Source: CAYNWT01 sp964450955
GTDB taxonomy: Bacteria; Planctomycetota; Planctomycetia; Planctomycetales; Planctomycetaceae
Direction of reading: 5' to 3'
Assembly: GCA_964450955.1 (NCBI GenBank)
Contig: CAYVFI010000002.1
Span: forward strand, 1-64,000
DNA: 64,000 nucleotides
Below are positions 55,722-64,000 of the stretch, one piece after another; the stretch's first letter is position 1, and every line of letters begins with the position of its first letter. The position numbers were made by a program, and so were the translations under genes. The notes below the pieces were generated by a model, which saw only the letters and a program-made list of their open reading frames with translations, did no database searches and was not told the DNA's origin.

Positions 55722-57731
55722 CTAGGTGGTGGCGACTTTGGCGGCGCTGAGACGGTAGTGCAGGATCATTGCGACCGCGATCACGGCGGCTGCGATAGCC
55801 TGGATCCAAATTTGGTTGCCGCGCAGACGGCATAAGAAAATTGTCAGGCTGCATGCGAGCAATGCAATTCTGATGGGCCAGCCGAGTTTGGAAAACGCGT
55901 ATCCGGCGACCGATGCAGCCAGGCCGACAATCGCGATGATTGTCAGCCCAACAACGATGGCGATCATTAGAATTGACGCCGGTTGGTTGTCGATGGTCAG
56001 CATTAACAGTTCCGGCTTAATGACAAACGCGAAGGGCAGGGCGAAGCCGACCAGCGCGAAGCGGAACGCTGCGAAGGCAGAACGGATGATGTTGGCGTCC
56101 GCGATGGCCGCACCAGCATATGCGGCCAACGCGACTGGCGGCGTGACCATGGACATCATGCCGAAGTAAAAGATGAATAGGTGAGCGGCCAGCGGAGGTG
56201 TATCCAAAACAGTCAGCACGGAACTCACGGTCAAGGCGACAAGCAGGTAGCATACGGCCGATGGCAACCCCATGCCGAGGATGATTGTCGACACCATAAG
56301 CAGCAGCAGCGCCAGCATGGAACTGTCGCCAGCGAGAACCTGCACCTTCGCCGGTAAGGCGGGGCCAAGGCCGCTCATGTCGACAACGCCAAGGATGATG
56401 CCGACGCACGAAGCGGCGACGATTAATGATGTGCCACTTTTTGCAGCTGCGATCATGGCGCTGCAAAACTTCCTCGGACCGACACGGGTCGACTTGCTAA
56501 ACGCGGCCAGCACGCAAATGCCGACCAGGCTGACGCTGACTGCGAGAAACGGAGTGAATCCGCCCAGCAGCATCGCGATTAAAATGACAAACGAACCGAA
56601 GAACACAAAGCCCTGAAACGTTGTTGTGTTCTCGCTGTCAAGCTTCTGTTCCGGACTGTGAGCCTCTGTCTTGGCACCGATTCGCCTGGCGTGGAAGTGA
56701 ACCGACAATAGCAGGGCAAAGTAGTACAGCAGAGCCGGAATAAGTGCGGCTTGAACGATTTTGAGGTACGTGATTTCCGGATCGACCGTGCCCAGAATCT
56801 CCAGCATCATGTAAGCACCGGCGCCCATGATGGGTGGCATTAGGGCTCCGCCAGAACTCGCAGCTGCTTCGATTCCCGCTGCAGTTTCGGAATTGAAACC
56901 CGTACTTTTCATCAACGGAATCGTAAATGAACCTGTCGTAGCCGTGTTCGCCACCGCGCTACCGGACAGTGAACCCATCAGGCCGCTGCTGACCACGGCC
57001 ACCTTGGCCGGACCGCCCGAACTGTTGCGAAACAGACTGCGCGCAAAATTGATGACATAGCCAGTCGCGCCCGTTTGTTCCAGGACCGTGCCAAACAGGA
57101 CAAACAGAAAGACATACTTAAACATGACATTCAAGGCGATGCCGAAGACGCACATGGTTCCGGACTGCAGAAATGCCTTCTGTGAAAGTTGCTGCCATGT
57201 CGATCCGCGGTGTGGAAACAGCCAGTCCGGCATGTCGGGGCCGTAGAATGCGTAGGCCACAAACACCATGCATAGCAGAGGTAGCGTGAGCCCGATTGAT
57301 CGGCGCGTGGCTTCGAAGATAAGCAGAATTCCAAGGCCCGCGATGACAAACTCAAACGGTTGTTCGCTGCTGGCGCGTTCTCCCAGCATGGCTCCATCAA
57401 TCCAGAACTGTTCGAATAAGTCTTCGCTTTGAACAAGGATGTAGCCGAATATTCCGACAGTCGCCGCAACCAGGACCAAATCAACGATCTGAAGAAATGC
57501 GTTGCCTTCCCACCGCTTGAACATTGGGAAGCCAAGAAAAACCAAAGCCATCCCCAGCATCGCGAAAACGGCCAGCTTGGGTTGATCGTCTCCGGGAATC
57601 AGAATGCCAAACCATTCCGGCAAGTAGGCGGCAAACAGGTCGCGGTTGACCGCCAGCAGAACAAAGAGGCAAAGGACCACGGCCAACACGTTGAACGCGT
57701 GCTTCCTGAACCTGGTAAGTTTATCTGACAT
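55722..57731 (-). CDS. TRAP transporter permease, fused 4TM-12TM (DctQM type)
   Basis: A large membrane protein (about 670 residues, around 15-18 helices) that imports a substrate with sodium symport, working with the TAXI binding protein encoded upstream. The fused form has the small subunit at the N-terminus and the DctM-type part after it; signature stretches are SSGGPAKVAVVSSGLMGSLS, GSAVANTATTGSFTIPLMK, GGALMPPIMGAGAYMMLEIL, and ILGMGLPSAVCYLLVALTV. The start at 57731 fits; upstream frame adds 12 residues. Its substrate cannot be named. An unusual hairpin lies in the intergenic space to the TAXI gene. Confidence 0.92.
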   Translation of the reverse strand: MSDKLTRFRKHAFNVLAVVLCLFVLLAVNRDLFAAYLPEWFGILIPGDDQPKLAVFAMLGMALVFLGFPMFKRWEGNAFLQIVDLVLVAATVGIFGYILVQSEDLFEQFWIDGAMLGERASSEQPFEFVIAGLGILLIFEATRRSIGLTLPLLCMVFVAYAFYGPDMPDWLFPHRGSTWQQLSQKAFLQSGTMCVFGIALNVMFKYVFLFVLFGTVLEQTGATGYVINFARSLFRNSSGGPAKVAVVSSGLMGSLSGSAVANTATTGSFTIPLMKSTGFNSETAAGIEAAASSGGALMPPIMGAGAYMMLEILGTVDPEITYLKIVQAALIPALLYYFALLLSVHFHARRIGAKTEAHSPEQKLDSENTTTFQGFVFFGSFVILIAMLLGGFTPFLAVSVSLVGICVLAAFSKSTRVGPRKFCSAMIAAAKSGTSLIVAASCVGIILGVVDMSGLGPALPAKVQVLAGDSSMLALLLLMVSTIILGMGLPSAVCYLLVALTVSSVLTVLDTPPLAAHLFIFYFGMMSMVTPPVALAAYAGAAIADANIIRSAFAAFRFALVGFALPFAFVIKPELLMLTIDNQPASILMIAIVVGLTIIAIVGLAASVAGYAFSKLGWPIRIALLACSLTIFLCRLRGNQIWIQAIAAAVIAVAMILHYRLSAAKVATT

Positions 57732-57975
57732 CGAATTCGCTTCGTTGCTTCGTGTTAGGTGCATCAAGCCAGACCATGGCGGCCGTCATGCCGTCCAATC
57801 GAACAGATGGGCGCAGATAGCCGGCGGTTCGACCCCGCGCCTGATTCTCAAATCATCTTGCCGCTACCGGGCCGTCTTGCGGCGTTTGGTTTGGCACGAT
57901 GACGACATGGTTCTCAATGACGCTTGCTTCATCTGTAACTTCCGTGTGCGAGACAGAGAACGCGAAACACAACCG

Positions 57976-58002
57976 CGGTGTTTCAGAGTTTCTGAAACAC
58001 CG
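57976..58002 (-). promoter_or_regulatory. Intercistronic perfect hairpin in the TRAP operon
   Basis: CGGTGTTTCAGA pairs perfectly with TCTGAAACACCG around a 3-base loop, 12 base pairs, 14 bases past the TAXI gene stop. No T-run follows on the minus strand, so it is not a classical terminator. It may act as mRNA end protection or a partial terminator that keeps the binding protein above the permease; that is inference. Confidence 0.6.
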
Positions 58003-58016
58003 GACTTAGCGGTTGG

Positions 58017-59072
58017 TTACTCAGCATCTTCAGGCCAAAAGCCTTTTTCCTTGTAGTACTTAATCGCTCCCGGGTGGAACGGGACGCCGACCTGCTTGAC
58101 AACATTGCCAGGCTTGATGGCATTACCAGCGGGATGCTGGTCGGCAATTTTTTTCGCGTTCTCAAACAGAAGCTTCGTGAAGTTGTAGACGACTTCTTCG
58201 TCAACATCTGCGTGCGTGATAAGCTGCATGTTGCCGCAGTTGACGGTACCCAAATCTTCTGCAAGGTCCGAATAGACTCCGGCCTTCACAGTTGCGGGTG
58301 CATAAAATGGCAAGTCCTTAAGCGTGTCGTAAAGATTGTCGTTCATCTTAACGAACACGACGTCCTGGCTTTGGCACAGGCCTTTGACAACTCCGTTCGG
58401 CGGCACGCCACCCATGAAGGCCGCGTCCGCTCCACCGTCAGCCAACAGTTCAGACGCGGCAAGGAAGCCGGCGTTTTTCACTTCGACATCGTCGTAAGTC
58501 AGACCGTGTGCTTTCAGAATTGGACCAAGAAACGCTTCGAACCCGGCGCCCGGTGGTCCCAGGACAACGCGTTTACCTTTGAGATCGGCCATGGTCTTGA
58601 TGTTGGCTTTTTCTGTCGTCACGAACACGCAGATGTTTGGAGCCAACGTGGCGACGCTGCGAATTTCCTGCTTCTTGTCCCACGACCCTTCGCCACGCGA
58701 CGCAAAGTAAGCGATCGCCGCGTTGGACATGCCAAATTCAATTTCACCGGCGGAGAGTTTGCGGATGTTTTCCTGAGTTCCCTTTGAACCCTGCGCTGTG
58801 ACGGACCAGTTAAGTCCGCCCTTTTCCGCTTCGACAGTATTGGCGATCGCGTTCCCAACAAGTGAGTACACGCCGCCCTGCGTCGCGGTTCCGACTGTAA
58901 TGAACTGCTTCCCTCCGCTGCTGTTGCCGCCTCCGCCGGCTGAATCGCCGGACGAGTTACAACCTGATAACCCGAGGGTCAACCCGGCCAGTAGTGCCAG
59001 TGCGAGACACACTCGAGGGGGCAGCGACGGGAGGAGGTGAGTCGGTTTGGTTCCGTTTTGTAGCTTCATCAT
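58017..59072 (-). CDS. TAXI-family TRAP transporter solute-binding lipoprotein
   Basis: A periplasmic substrate-binding protein of the TAXI type. The lipobox LGLSGC follows a hydrophobic N-terminus, then a Gly/Ser linker (SAGGGGNSSGG). The body has family segments such as ITVGTATQGGVYSLVGNAIA, LSAGEIEFGMSNAAIAYFA, LKGKRVVLGPPGAGFEAFLG, and LPFYAPATVKAGVYSDL. The start is one of two adjacent ATGs (59072, 59069); the open frame to 59186 has no signal. It is the first gene of a TRAP operon, the permease being about 285 bases downstream. The substrate may be glutamate-like or another organic acid, but nothing in the sequence decides it. Confidence 0.92.
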   Translation of the reverse strand: MMKLQNGTKPTHLLPSLPPRVCLALALLAGLTLGLSGCNSSGDSAGGGGNSSGGKQFITVGTATQGGVYSLVGNAIANTVEAEKGGLNWSVTAQGSKGTQENIRKLSAGEIEFGMSNAAIAYFASRGEGSWDKKQEIRSVATLAPNICVFVTTEKANIKTMADLKGKRVVLGPPGAGFEAFLGPILKAHGLTYDDVEVKNAGFLAASELLADGGADAAFMGGVPPNGVVKGLCQSQDVVFVKMNDNLYDTLKDLPFYAPATVKAGVYSDLAEDLGTVNCGNMQLITHADVDEEVVYNFTKLLFENAKKIADQHPAGNAIKPGNVVKQVGVPFHPGAIKYYKEKGFWPEDAE

Positions 59073-59334
59073 GTTCGTGCGCGGAGGAGGGAGGATGGAC
59101 GTGAGACCGGATGATACCACGGCCGAACAGGGCAAAACAGGAGTCGAGATTCGATATTGTCGGATGTAGAAAGAGATTTCTCGCAACCAAACGGGCGACG
59201 TACCCGAAACGCAAACACTTCGCGTCGCGACTTAGTGGCAAGTCGGCGACTCGTTTACGAGAATATAGAAGTTCAATAAAACTGGTAGTGATGCGACCGC
59301 CGCAGCTTGGCTTGTTCTTAGCTGTTCCATTTGT

Positions 59335-60285
59335 ATGTCCGACTCTCCTGATATTCCCAAACGAAGTGCACTGGTTCGGTTCATTATCGCCGAACCAACT
59401 GTGCTTGTATTCGTTTTCGTGAATGTGCTGGCCGTTTTTTTGAGCGGGTTTGAGGAGTTTCCGAAGTCACTGACGACGTTTTTCCGAACGATCGACTGCA
59501 TTTGCGTTTGCTACTTTGTGGTCGAAGCGGTGCTGAAAATCCACGTCTCCGGATTTCGAGGCTATTGGGCTCAGGTGTGGAATCGCTTTGACCTGCTGAT
59601 CGTGATTGCCAGCGTCCCCTTACTGATGGAAGGGCCTGAGTCTGACCTTGGTGTCTCCGCAATTGCCCCGCTGCTGCGTGTCGGCCGGTTCCTAAGATTC
59701 CTACGTCTGGTCCGTTTCGTTCCAGACGCTCCCCGATTGTGGCAAGGAACCTTGCGAGCAATTCGAGCATCTGTGGGAGTGTTTATTGTTTTGCTGGTGC
59801 TGAATTTAATCCTGGCGATGGGCGCGAATATTTTGTTTGGCAAACGGTCGCCTGAGTATTTTGGAAACCCGTTGATTGCCAGCTATACGCTGTTCAAAGT
59901 CTTCACGATCGAGGGGTGGCATGAGATTCCCGACGAGATCGTCAGCGCCAACGACAGCAAACTCAATAACGGCAACGATGATTATCGAAGCCGCGTCGTT
60001 GACGAAGTCCAGAATGGTCGCATTGAAACGACGTTGGAGACTAAGGCAGTCGATTCAGGTTCGGTGGACCGTTTGCCCATGACCAACGCAGAGAAATTTG
60101 TGTTGCGTGGTTACTTCATCTTCTCTGTTTTGATCGGTGGCATTCTGGGACTGTCGCTGGCGAACGCGATTTTTGTGGACGAGATGATGATGGACAACAA
60201 CCAGGAACTGGAAGCCAGCGTGGCGTCTTTGCAGGAACAGATCGCAGAGTTAAAGACTGAGTTGCTGGAGGCGATTAAGTCGTGA
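59335..60285 (+). CDS. Single-domain voltage-gated cation channel with pore insertion
   Basis: A six-helix ion channel of the NaChBac-like family. S1-S3 fall at about 21-40, 48-68 and 83-98. S4 is textbook: Arg115, 118, 121, 124 and 127 at every third position in LLRVGRFLRFLRLVRFVP. S5 is about 148-168. The pore loop has FTIEGWHE (190-197), where NaChBac has TLESWAS. About 50 extra residues (about 203-252, acidic and Asn/Ser-rich) lie between the filter and S6 (about 257-282), unlike NaChBac. A short coiled coil (about 287-314, LEASVASLQEQIAELKTELL) ends the protein and could drive tetramer assembly. The Na versus Ca preference cannot be read from the filter with certainty. Confidence 0.87.
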   Translation: MSDSPDIPKRSALVRFIIAEPTVLVFVFVNVLAVFLSGFEEFPKSLTTFFRTIDCICVCYFVVEAVLKIHVSGFRGYWAQVWNRFDLLIVIASVPLLMEGPESDLGVSAIAPLLRVGRFLRFLRLVRFVPDAPRLWQGTLRAIRASVGVFIVLLVLNLILAMGANILFGKRSPEYFGNPLIASYTLFKVFTIEGWHEIPDEIVSANDSKLNNGNDDYRSRVVDEVQNGRIETTLETKAVDSGSVDRLPMTNAEKFVLRGYFIFSVLIGGILGLSLANAIFVDEMMMDNNQELEASVASLQEQIAELKTELLEAIKS

Positions 60286-60415
60286 CGCCCGAGTCTTTGT
60301 TTCGAACGCAGACACCGAAGTCCTGATTGAACCGCGACTGCATCGAATCTTCCGGGGATGCCACGATTCGTCAACATGGCTATTCTACGCACTTCAACCA
60401 AAGACGGATCCCGCC

Positions 60416-60787
60416 ATGCAAAACTACAAGCTCGTTCTCCCTGAAAATCTCAACCACTATGGCTATCTGTTTGGTGGCTATATGCTGCAATGGGTGGACG
60501 AAGTAGCGTGGATTGCGGCCACGATGGACTTTCCGGGGTGCCGCTTCGTCACCATTGGCATGGATAATGTTGAGTTTCGTGAGAGCATCCTTGAGGGAAC
60601 GATACTGCGGTTTGACGTGAACAAATCTCGCGTAGGGACAACGTCAGTCAGCTATCTGGTGGAGGTTGCCAAGGACAGTCGAGAGAACGGTTCTGCGTTT
60701 TCGACGACGGTGACAATGGTTCGAGTCGATAAAGATGGAGTGAAAACTCCGCTAACCGCTCCCGCAGATGAGCCGCAGCCGACGTAA
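60416..60787 (+). CDS. Acyl-CoA thioesterase, hotdog fold (YciA-like)
   Basis: A small enzyme that hydrolyses acyl-CoA to acid and CoA. The N-terminal block HYGYLFGGYMLQWVDEVAWI carries the hotdog helix with the catalytic Asp, followed by FVTIGMDNVEF. The C-terminal block SYLVEVAKDSRENGSAFSTT matches YciA/BACH-type proteins. At 123 residues it has one hotdog domain. It stands between the channel and the ASPIC gene, on the same strand, with gaps of about 130 and 150 bases; no operon is evident. Confidence 0.9.
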   Translation: MQNYKLVLPENLNHYGYLFGGYMLQWVDEVAWIAATMDFPGCRFVTIGMDNVEFRESILEGTILRFDVNKSRVGTTSVSYLVEVAKDSRENGSAFSTTVTMVRVDKDGVKTPLTAPADEPQPT

Positions 60788-60926
60788 ATACCGTATGTAC
60801 CTGTAGTAAGCGAATTGTCGGGCTTGATCCGCTTGCGCTGGGCCAGGGGTTGCGTTATCCTGATGACATCCGACTGCGCAAAACGCCGGCCGCTTCGGGT
60901 GCCCTCAGGGCCAGTTGCCAGATTTT

Positions 60927-60932
60927 GAAAGG
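60927..60932 (+). promoter_or_regulatory. Ribosome site that fixes the ASPIC gene start
   Basis: GAAAGG lies 6 bases before the GTG at 60939, which begins just before the membrane helix. It makes this start better than the upstream TTG at 60915. Confidence 0.6.
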
Positions 60933-60938
60933 TTCATT

Positions 60939-63848
60939 GTGCGGATTGCTATTGTCCTGACGCTAATCCTGATGCTGTTTTTCGGCGTCATCGGATACAT
61001 CATTTTCGCTGAGCCGAAAGTTACCGAGCAGACTCTGGCTGATGCCGAAACTGCGATGGCCAGTCAGGATCTTGAGACCGCGCAAAAATTGGTGATTCGG
61101 TACTTGGAAAAGAACCCGGATTCCCTTCGAGCGAACTCGGTTGCCGGTGACATTCATCTTCGGATGAACGAACCAGACACAGCTTACGAGTATTTTGAGA
61201 AGCTGTTGGTTGACGAAAACCCAAATCTCATGGAGAGCCGCTTCAACTGCGCGCGGCTGGCGATGAGCCTTGGCCGCGCGATCGATGCTGAAACTCACAT
61301 GCGAGGTGTGCTGGAGATCAATGAAAATCACGCCAACGCTCACCTTGGTCTGTTTGAATTTCTTCGGGCTCAGGGACGCAACAACGAATTGCCTCCGCAC
61401 TTCATGTACACAATTCGGCAGCCTCAGGCGTTTGACCTGAAGCAATTGCTGGTCATGGCCGCGCCGCACTCAGCCCATCTCACAAAGGAAGACGGTGAAT
61501 TTGTTGAGGCGTGTATGAAGGCGTTCCCGGATGAACCACTTCCGCTGCTGGGTCAGGCTCGCCGGCTGATGGACAGTGTTGAAGTTATTGACGCGATTCC
61601 GATTCTGAGTCAGATTTGCGAAAAGCACCCGAGGATTCTTACCGCACAGGGGCTGCTTGGGACTGCTTTGGTTCGTTTTGGCAGCAATCAACAGATTAAG
61701 GCGTGGATTGAACAACTACCCGACAACGCCGATGAGTATGCAGAAATCTGGTTGGCCAGGGGTGACCTTGCGGCACGCAACCAAAATCAAACTGGCGCGG
61801 CGCGATGTTATTGGGAAGGGTTAAAACGCGATCCGATTCACAACGTCTGCGCGTACCGGTTGGGTCGATTGCTATCCGGAATGGAAGGATACGAGGAACA
61901 AGGAACCGAACTGCAGGAGTATGCGACGGGGCTTTACCGGTTGACAAAGCTGGTCTTTGATGCGGGCCCTAAAGAACCGGACAACATGCGGAAGGTTGTC
62001 GATGAGATGATCAGGTATGGTCGGCTTTGGGAAGCCGCGGGCTGGTGTTACGCCGCGGGGCGAATTCCCAGTCAGCAGGCGTGGGCTCAGGTTGAGGGTG
62101 AAAAGCTACTTACAAAGTTGCAGGAAGAACCGCCGTTCATTATTCCGGACGCCAGCCCAGCCAGCGATTTGGATTTAAGTGACTGGGCCGTCCCGTCAGC
62201 GGACGAGTTGGTTTTGAAGGAAGAAAATGTTCCTATTGAACCACCGATGTCCGGAGCCGTTTCGTTTAAGAACGATGCTCGCTCAAAAGGCATTGAGTTT
62301 CGGTTCAACACGGCCGCGACTGACAGGGCGCGGATGTTTGAATTCAGCGGCGGCGGCGCGAGCATTATTGACTTCGATCGTGACGGTTGGCCGGATGTTT
62401 ATTTCACGCAGGGAGCCACATGGCCGGTCAACCCTGCTCAGGACAGCTTTCTGGATACGATTTACCGCAACGTGGGTGGCGAAGTGTTTGAAGACGTCGG
62501 GGCCCTGGCGATGGAAGGCGACAATGCCTACAGCCAGGGCGCGTCGGTGGGAGACTTCGACAACGATGGGTTTCAGGACGTCTTCGTTGGCAACATTGGA
62601 GCCAACAGCTTCTACCACAACAACGGGGACGGCACGTTTTCGAAGATGGATTTGCCAAAGCCGATTGCCGGGTCGGAATGGACCATCGGAACGATGCTGG
62701 CGGACATCACGGGCGATGGTTCTCCCGATATCTACGCTGTCAACTATCTTGCCGGTGACGAACCTTTTACTCGCACATGTGAAATCGGACCAAACCGAAA
62801 CGCGCAGTGTCCGGTTGGTTTCTTCGACGCTGCAGACGATCAGTTCATCCGGAACGACGGTCAGGGCGGGTTTGTCTCTGTCGATGGCGCGGGTGTCGCT
62901 CAGCCGGGTGGGAAAGGCATGGGACTTGTCGCGTTCCGACATTCGGGTGGAGTCCAATCGGTTCTGGTTGCCAACGATACCACGCCTAACTTTCTGCTGA
63001 ATGCGGGTGACACAGGCTTTGCGGAAAATGCGAGACTGGCGGGAATCGCCGTCGGAGCCAACGGCGACGCACAATCCTGCATGGGAATTGCGGCTGGCGA
63101 TGTGAACAACGATGGGCGCATGGATTTCTTTGTGACTAACTACTCAACGCAGCCCAATAATCTGTTCCTGCAGCAGCAGGATGGGTTGTTCTCTGATGAG
63201 ATTGCCAGAAGCGGGATTCGTGAACTGGGCTTCAACGACATGGGCTGGGGTGCTCAATTTCTGGACGCCAACCTGGACGGCCATCTTGATCTCATCGTCG
63301 CTAACGGTGGGTTAGAAGCACTCGGCCCCGACAGTGGCTCAGAACAACGCGCGCAGTTTTTCCGAAACATCGGTGGTGGCCGGTTTGTTTCGCCGGAAGG
63401 AAGAACGGGAGAGTTCTTCCAAAACCAACACTTCGGTCGCGCTGTGGCTCGAGTGGACTGGAACCGCGATGGGTTGCCGGACGTTTTTGTCACACGGAAG
63501 TCCGCCCCACCCGCACTGCTGACCAACACAACCAAAGAACACGGTGATTCTGTCCGATTGACCCTCATCGGCAACAGCGCGACAAGTTCACGCGATGCTG
63601 TGGGAACCATGGTAACCGTCACGACGGACGCCCACACGCTGACTCAACAGGTAACCGCAGGCGATGGGTTTCAGTGTACGAACCAGAAGAGCCTGATATT
63701 CGGTATCGCGGAAGGTAGCGTTCCAAAATCGGTTACGGTTGTGTGGCCGTCTGGTACGGAAACGACGCTGGATGCGGAATCGGTCTCGCGGAATGTTGAT
63801 TTGGTTTTGATTGAAGGCAACGATCGCGTCCTTGAGTTGCCTCGTTAG
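60939..63848 (+). CDS. TPR and FG-GAP (VCBS) protein with ASPIC/UnbV C-terminus
   Basis: A 969-residue protein with one membrane helix at the N-terminus (IVLTLILMLFFGVIGYIIF), then TPR-like helical repeats (about 25-300). FG-GAP calcium-binding repeats follow: DFDRDGWPDVYF, DFDNDGFQDVFV, DITGDGSPDIYA, DVNNDGRMDFFV, DANLDGHLDLIV and DWNRDGLPDVFV. The end is an ASPIC/UnbV domain (SARDAVGTMVTVTTDAHTLT, SVTVVWPSGTETTLD). The family (CRTAC1-like) is common in Planctomycetota, usually exposed at the cell surface. Function unknown. It is monocistronic or followed by the metallophosphoesterase gene 41 bases on. Confidence 0.9.
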   Translation: MRIAIVLTLILMLFFGVIGYIIFAEPKVTEQTLADAETAMASQDLETAQKLVIRYLEKNPDSLRANSVAGDIHLRMNEPDTAYEYFEKLLVDENPNLMESRFNCARLAMSLGRAIDAETHMRGVLEINENHANAHLGLFEFLRAQGRNNELPPHFMYTIRQPQAFDLKQLLVMAAPHSAHLTKEDGEFVEACMKAFPDEPLPLLGQARRLMDSVEVIDAIPILSQICEKHPRILTAQGLLGTALVRFGSNQQIKAWIEQLPDNADEYAEIWLARGDLAARNQNQTGAARCYWEGLKRDPIHNVCAYRLGRLLSGMEGYEEQGTELQEYATGLYRLTKLVFDAGPKEPDNMRKVVDEMIRYGRLWEAAGWCYAAGRIPSQQAWAQVEGEKLLTKLQEEPPFIIPDASPASDLDLSDWAVPSADELVLKEENVPIEPPMSGAVSFKNDARSKGIEFRFNTAATDRARMFEFSGGGASIIDFDRDGWPDVYFTQGATWPVNPAQDSFLDTIYRNVGGEVFEDVGALAMEGDNAYSQGASVGDFDNDGFQDVFVGNIGANSFYHNNGDGTFSKMDLPKPIAGSEWTIGTMLADITGDGSPDIYAVNYLAGDEPFTRTCEIGPNRNAQCPVGFFDAADDQFIRNDGQGGFVSVDGAGVAQPGGKGMGLVAFRHSGGVQSVLVANDTTPNFLLNAGDTGFAENARLAGIAVGANGDAQSCMGIAAGDVNNDGRMDFFVTNYSTQPNNLFLQQQDGLFSDEIARSGIRELGFNDMGWGAQFLDANLDGHLDLIVANGGLEALGPDSGSEQRAQFFRNIGGGRFVSPEGRTGEFFQNQHFGRAVARVDWNRDGLPDVFVTRKSAPPALLTNTTKEHGDSVRLTLIGNSATSSRDAVGTMVTVTTDAHTLTQQVTAGDGFQCTNQKSLIFGIAEGSVPKSVTVVWPSGTETTLDAESVSRNVDLVLIEGNDRVLELPR

Positions 63849-63889
63849 TAGGCGGTTGCCCGCTTTTGATTCGGACCAGGAAAACACGA

Positions 63890-64000
63890 ATGTCGCGCGT
63901 CGTCTGGCTGTCTGACATTCATTTGGACCACGCTTCCGAAGCGGCGATTGACGGGCTGATTTCCGATTTGCGTGAGGCGAACGCGGACTACGTGCTGATT
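63890..64000 (+). CDS. Metallophosphoesterase (partial, cut by the window end)
   Basis: The first 37 residues start MSRVVWLSDIHLDHASEAAI. WLSDIHLDH is the N-terminal DxH metal-binding motif of calcineurin-like phosphoesterases (MPP fold). AGGA lies upstream of the start. The rest lies beyond the window, so length and class are unknown. Confidence 0.75.
   Translation, partial: MSRVVWLSDIHLDHASEAAIDGLISDLREANADYVLI

Noticed and set aside
57820..57880. tRNA-like phrases (GGTTCGACCCC and GATTCTCAAATCA)
   Set aside because: The T-arm-like and anticodon-like pieces are in the wrong order and do not fold into a cloverleaf; the anticodon-like stem closes on a 4-base loop.

Overview
The window comes from the chromosome of a member of the Planctomycetota. 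The main evidence is the set of protein families almost confined to that phylum and its relatives: two DUF1549/DUF1553 proteins, a DUF1501 protein, a DUF1552 protein, a DUF1592/DUF1588-type haem protein, a Rhodopirellula-type ECF sigma factor next to an anti-sigma-like protein, an ASPIC/UnbV FG-GAP protein, secreted proteins rich in Gly or Pro, and a formylglycine sulfatase. It is moderately GC-rich, gene-dense and switches strand often. I saw no rRNA, tRNA, IS element, prophage or CRISPR array.

Layout. 1-7.5 kb is housekeeping: scpA, a secreted Pro-rich protein, a small lipoprotein-like protein beside an HU gene, a YkgJ-type Cys-cluster protein, coproheme decarboxylase (chdC/hemQ), rsgA, and a thermonuclease translationally coupled to a purine nucleoside phosphorylase. 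7.7-12.7 kb holds a WD40 lipoprotein and two membrane proteins. 12.9-15.7 kb (minus strand) reads aroC, yjbQ, cysteine desulfurase. 16-20.7 kb has mannose-1-phosphate guanylyltransferase, a shortened MnmE-like GTPase, dusB and a PAP2 phosphatase. 20.7-31 kb contains a sulfatase, a thioredoxin-YHS fusion, an esterase, a YCF48-like propeller, a double metal-binding Cys protein, and a DUF1592/DUF1552 pair split by an unrelated gene. 31-38.4 kb has a TPR-like protein, a sugar aminotransferase, a YHS lipoprotein, a Wza-like export protein and two secreted low-complexity proteins, probably part of cell-surface polysaccharide or matrix production. 38.6-43.2 kb is an ExbB/ExbD/ExbD-type motor operon. 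45-50.7 kb is a minus-strand operon of DUF1549/1553, DUF1501, ECF sigma factor, and a protein joining an anti-sigma-like head to a second DUF1549/1553 body. 51-53.2 kb carries a short Flp pilin, a membrane protein, a GspF-N/CaMKII-AD fusion and a receiver-like protein. 53.3-64 kb has a sialate O-acetylesterase, a TAXI-type TRAP transporter, a voltage-gated channel, an acyl-CoA thioesterase, a large ASPIC/FG-GAP protein and the start of a metallophosphoesterase.

The strongest candidates for something new are: (1) the sigma factor paired with a predicted haem-binding DUF1549/1553 protein whose cytoplasmic N-terminus looks like an anti-sigma domain; (2) the ExbB/ExbD-type operon in which one of the two ExbD-like subunits has Ala where the proton-carrying Asp should be; and (3) the GspF-N/CaMKII-AD fusion next to a pilin. 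Family assignments are from recognised motifs only; no database search was possible.
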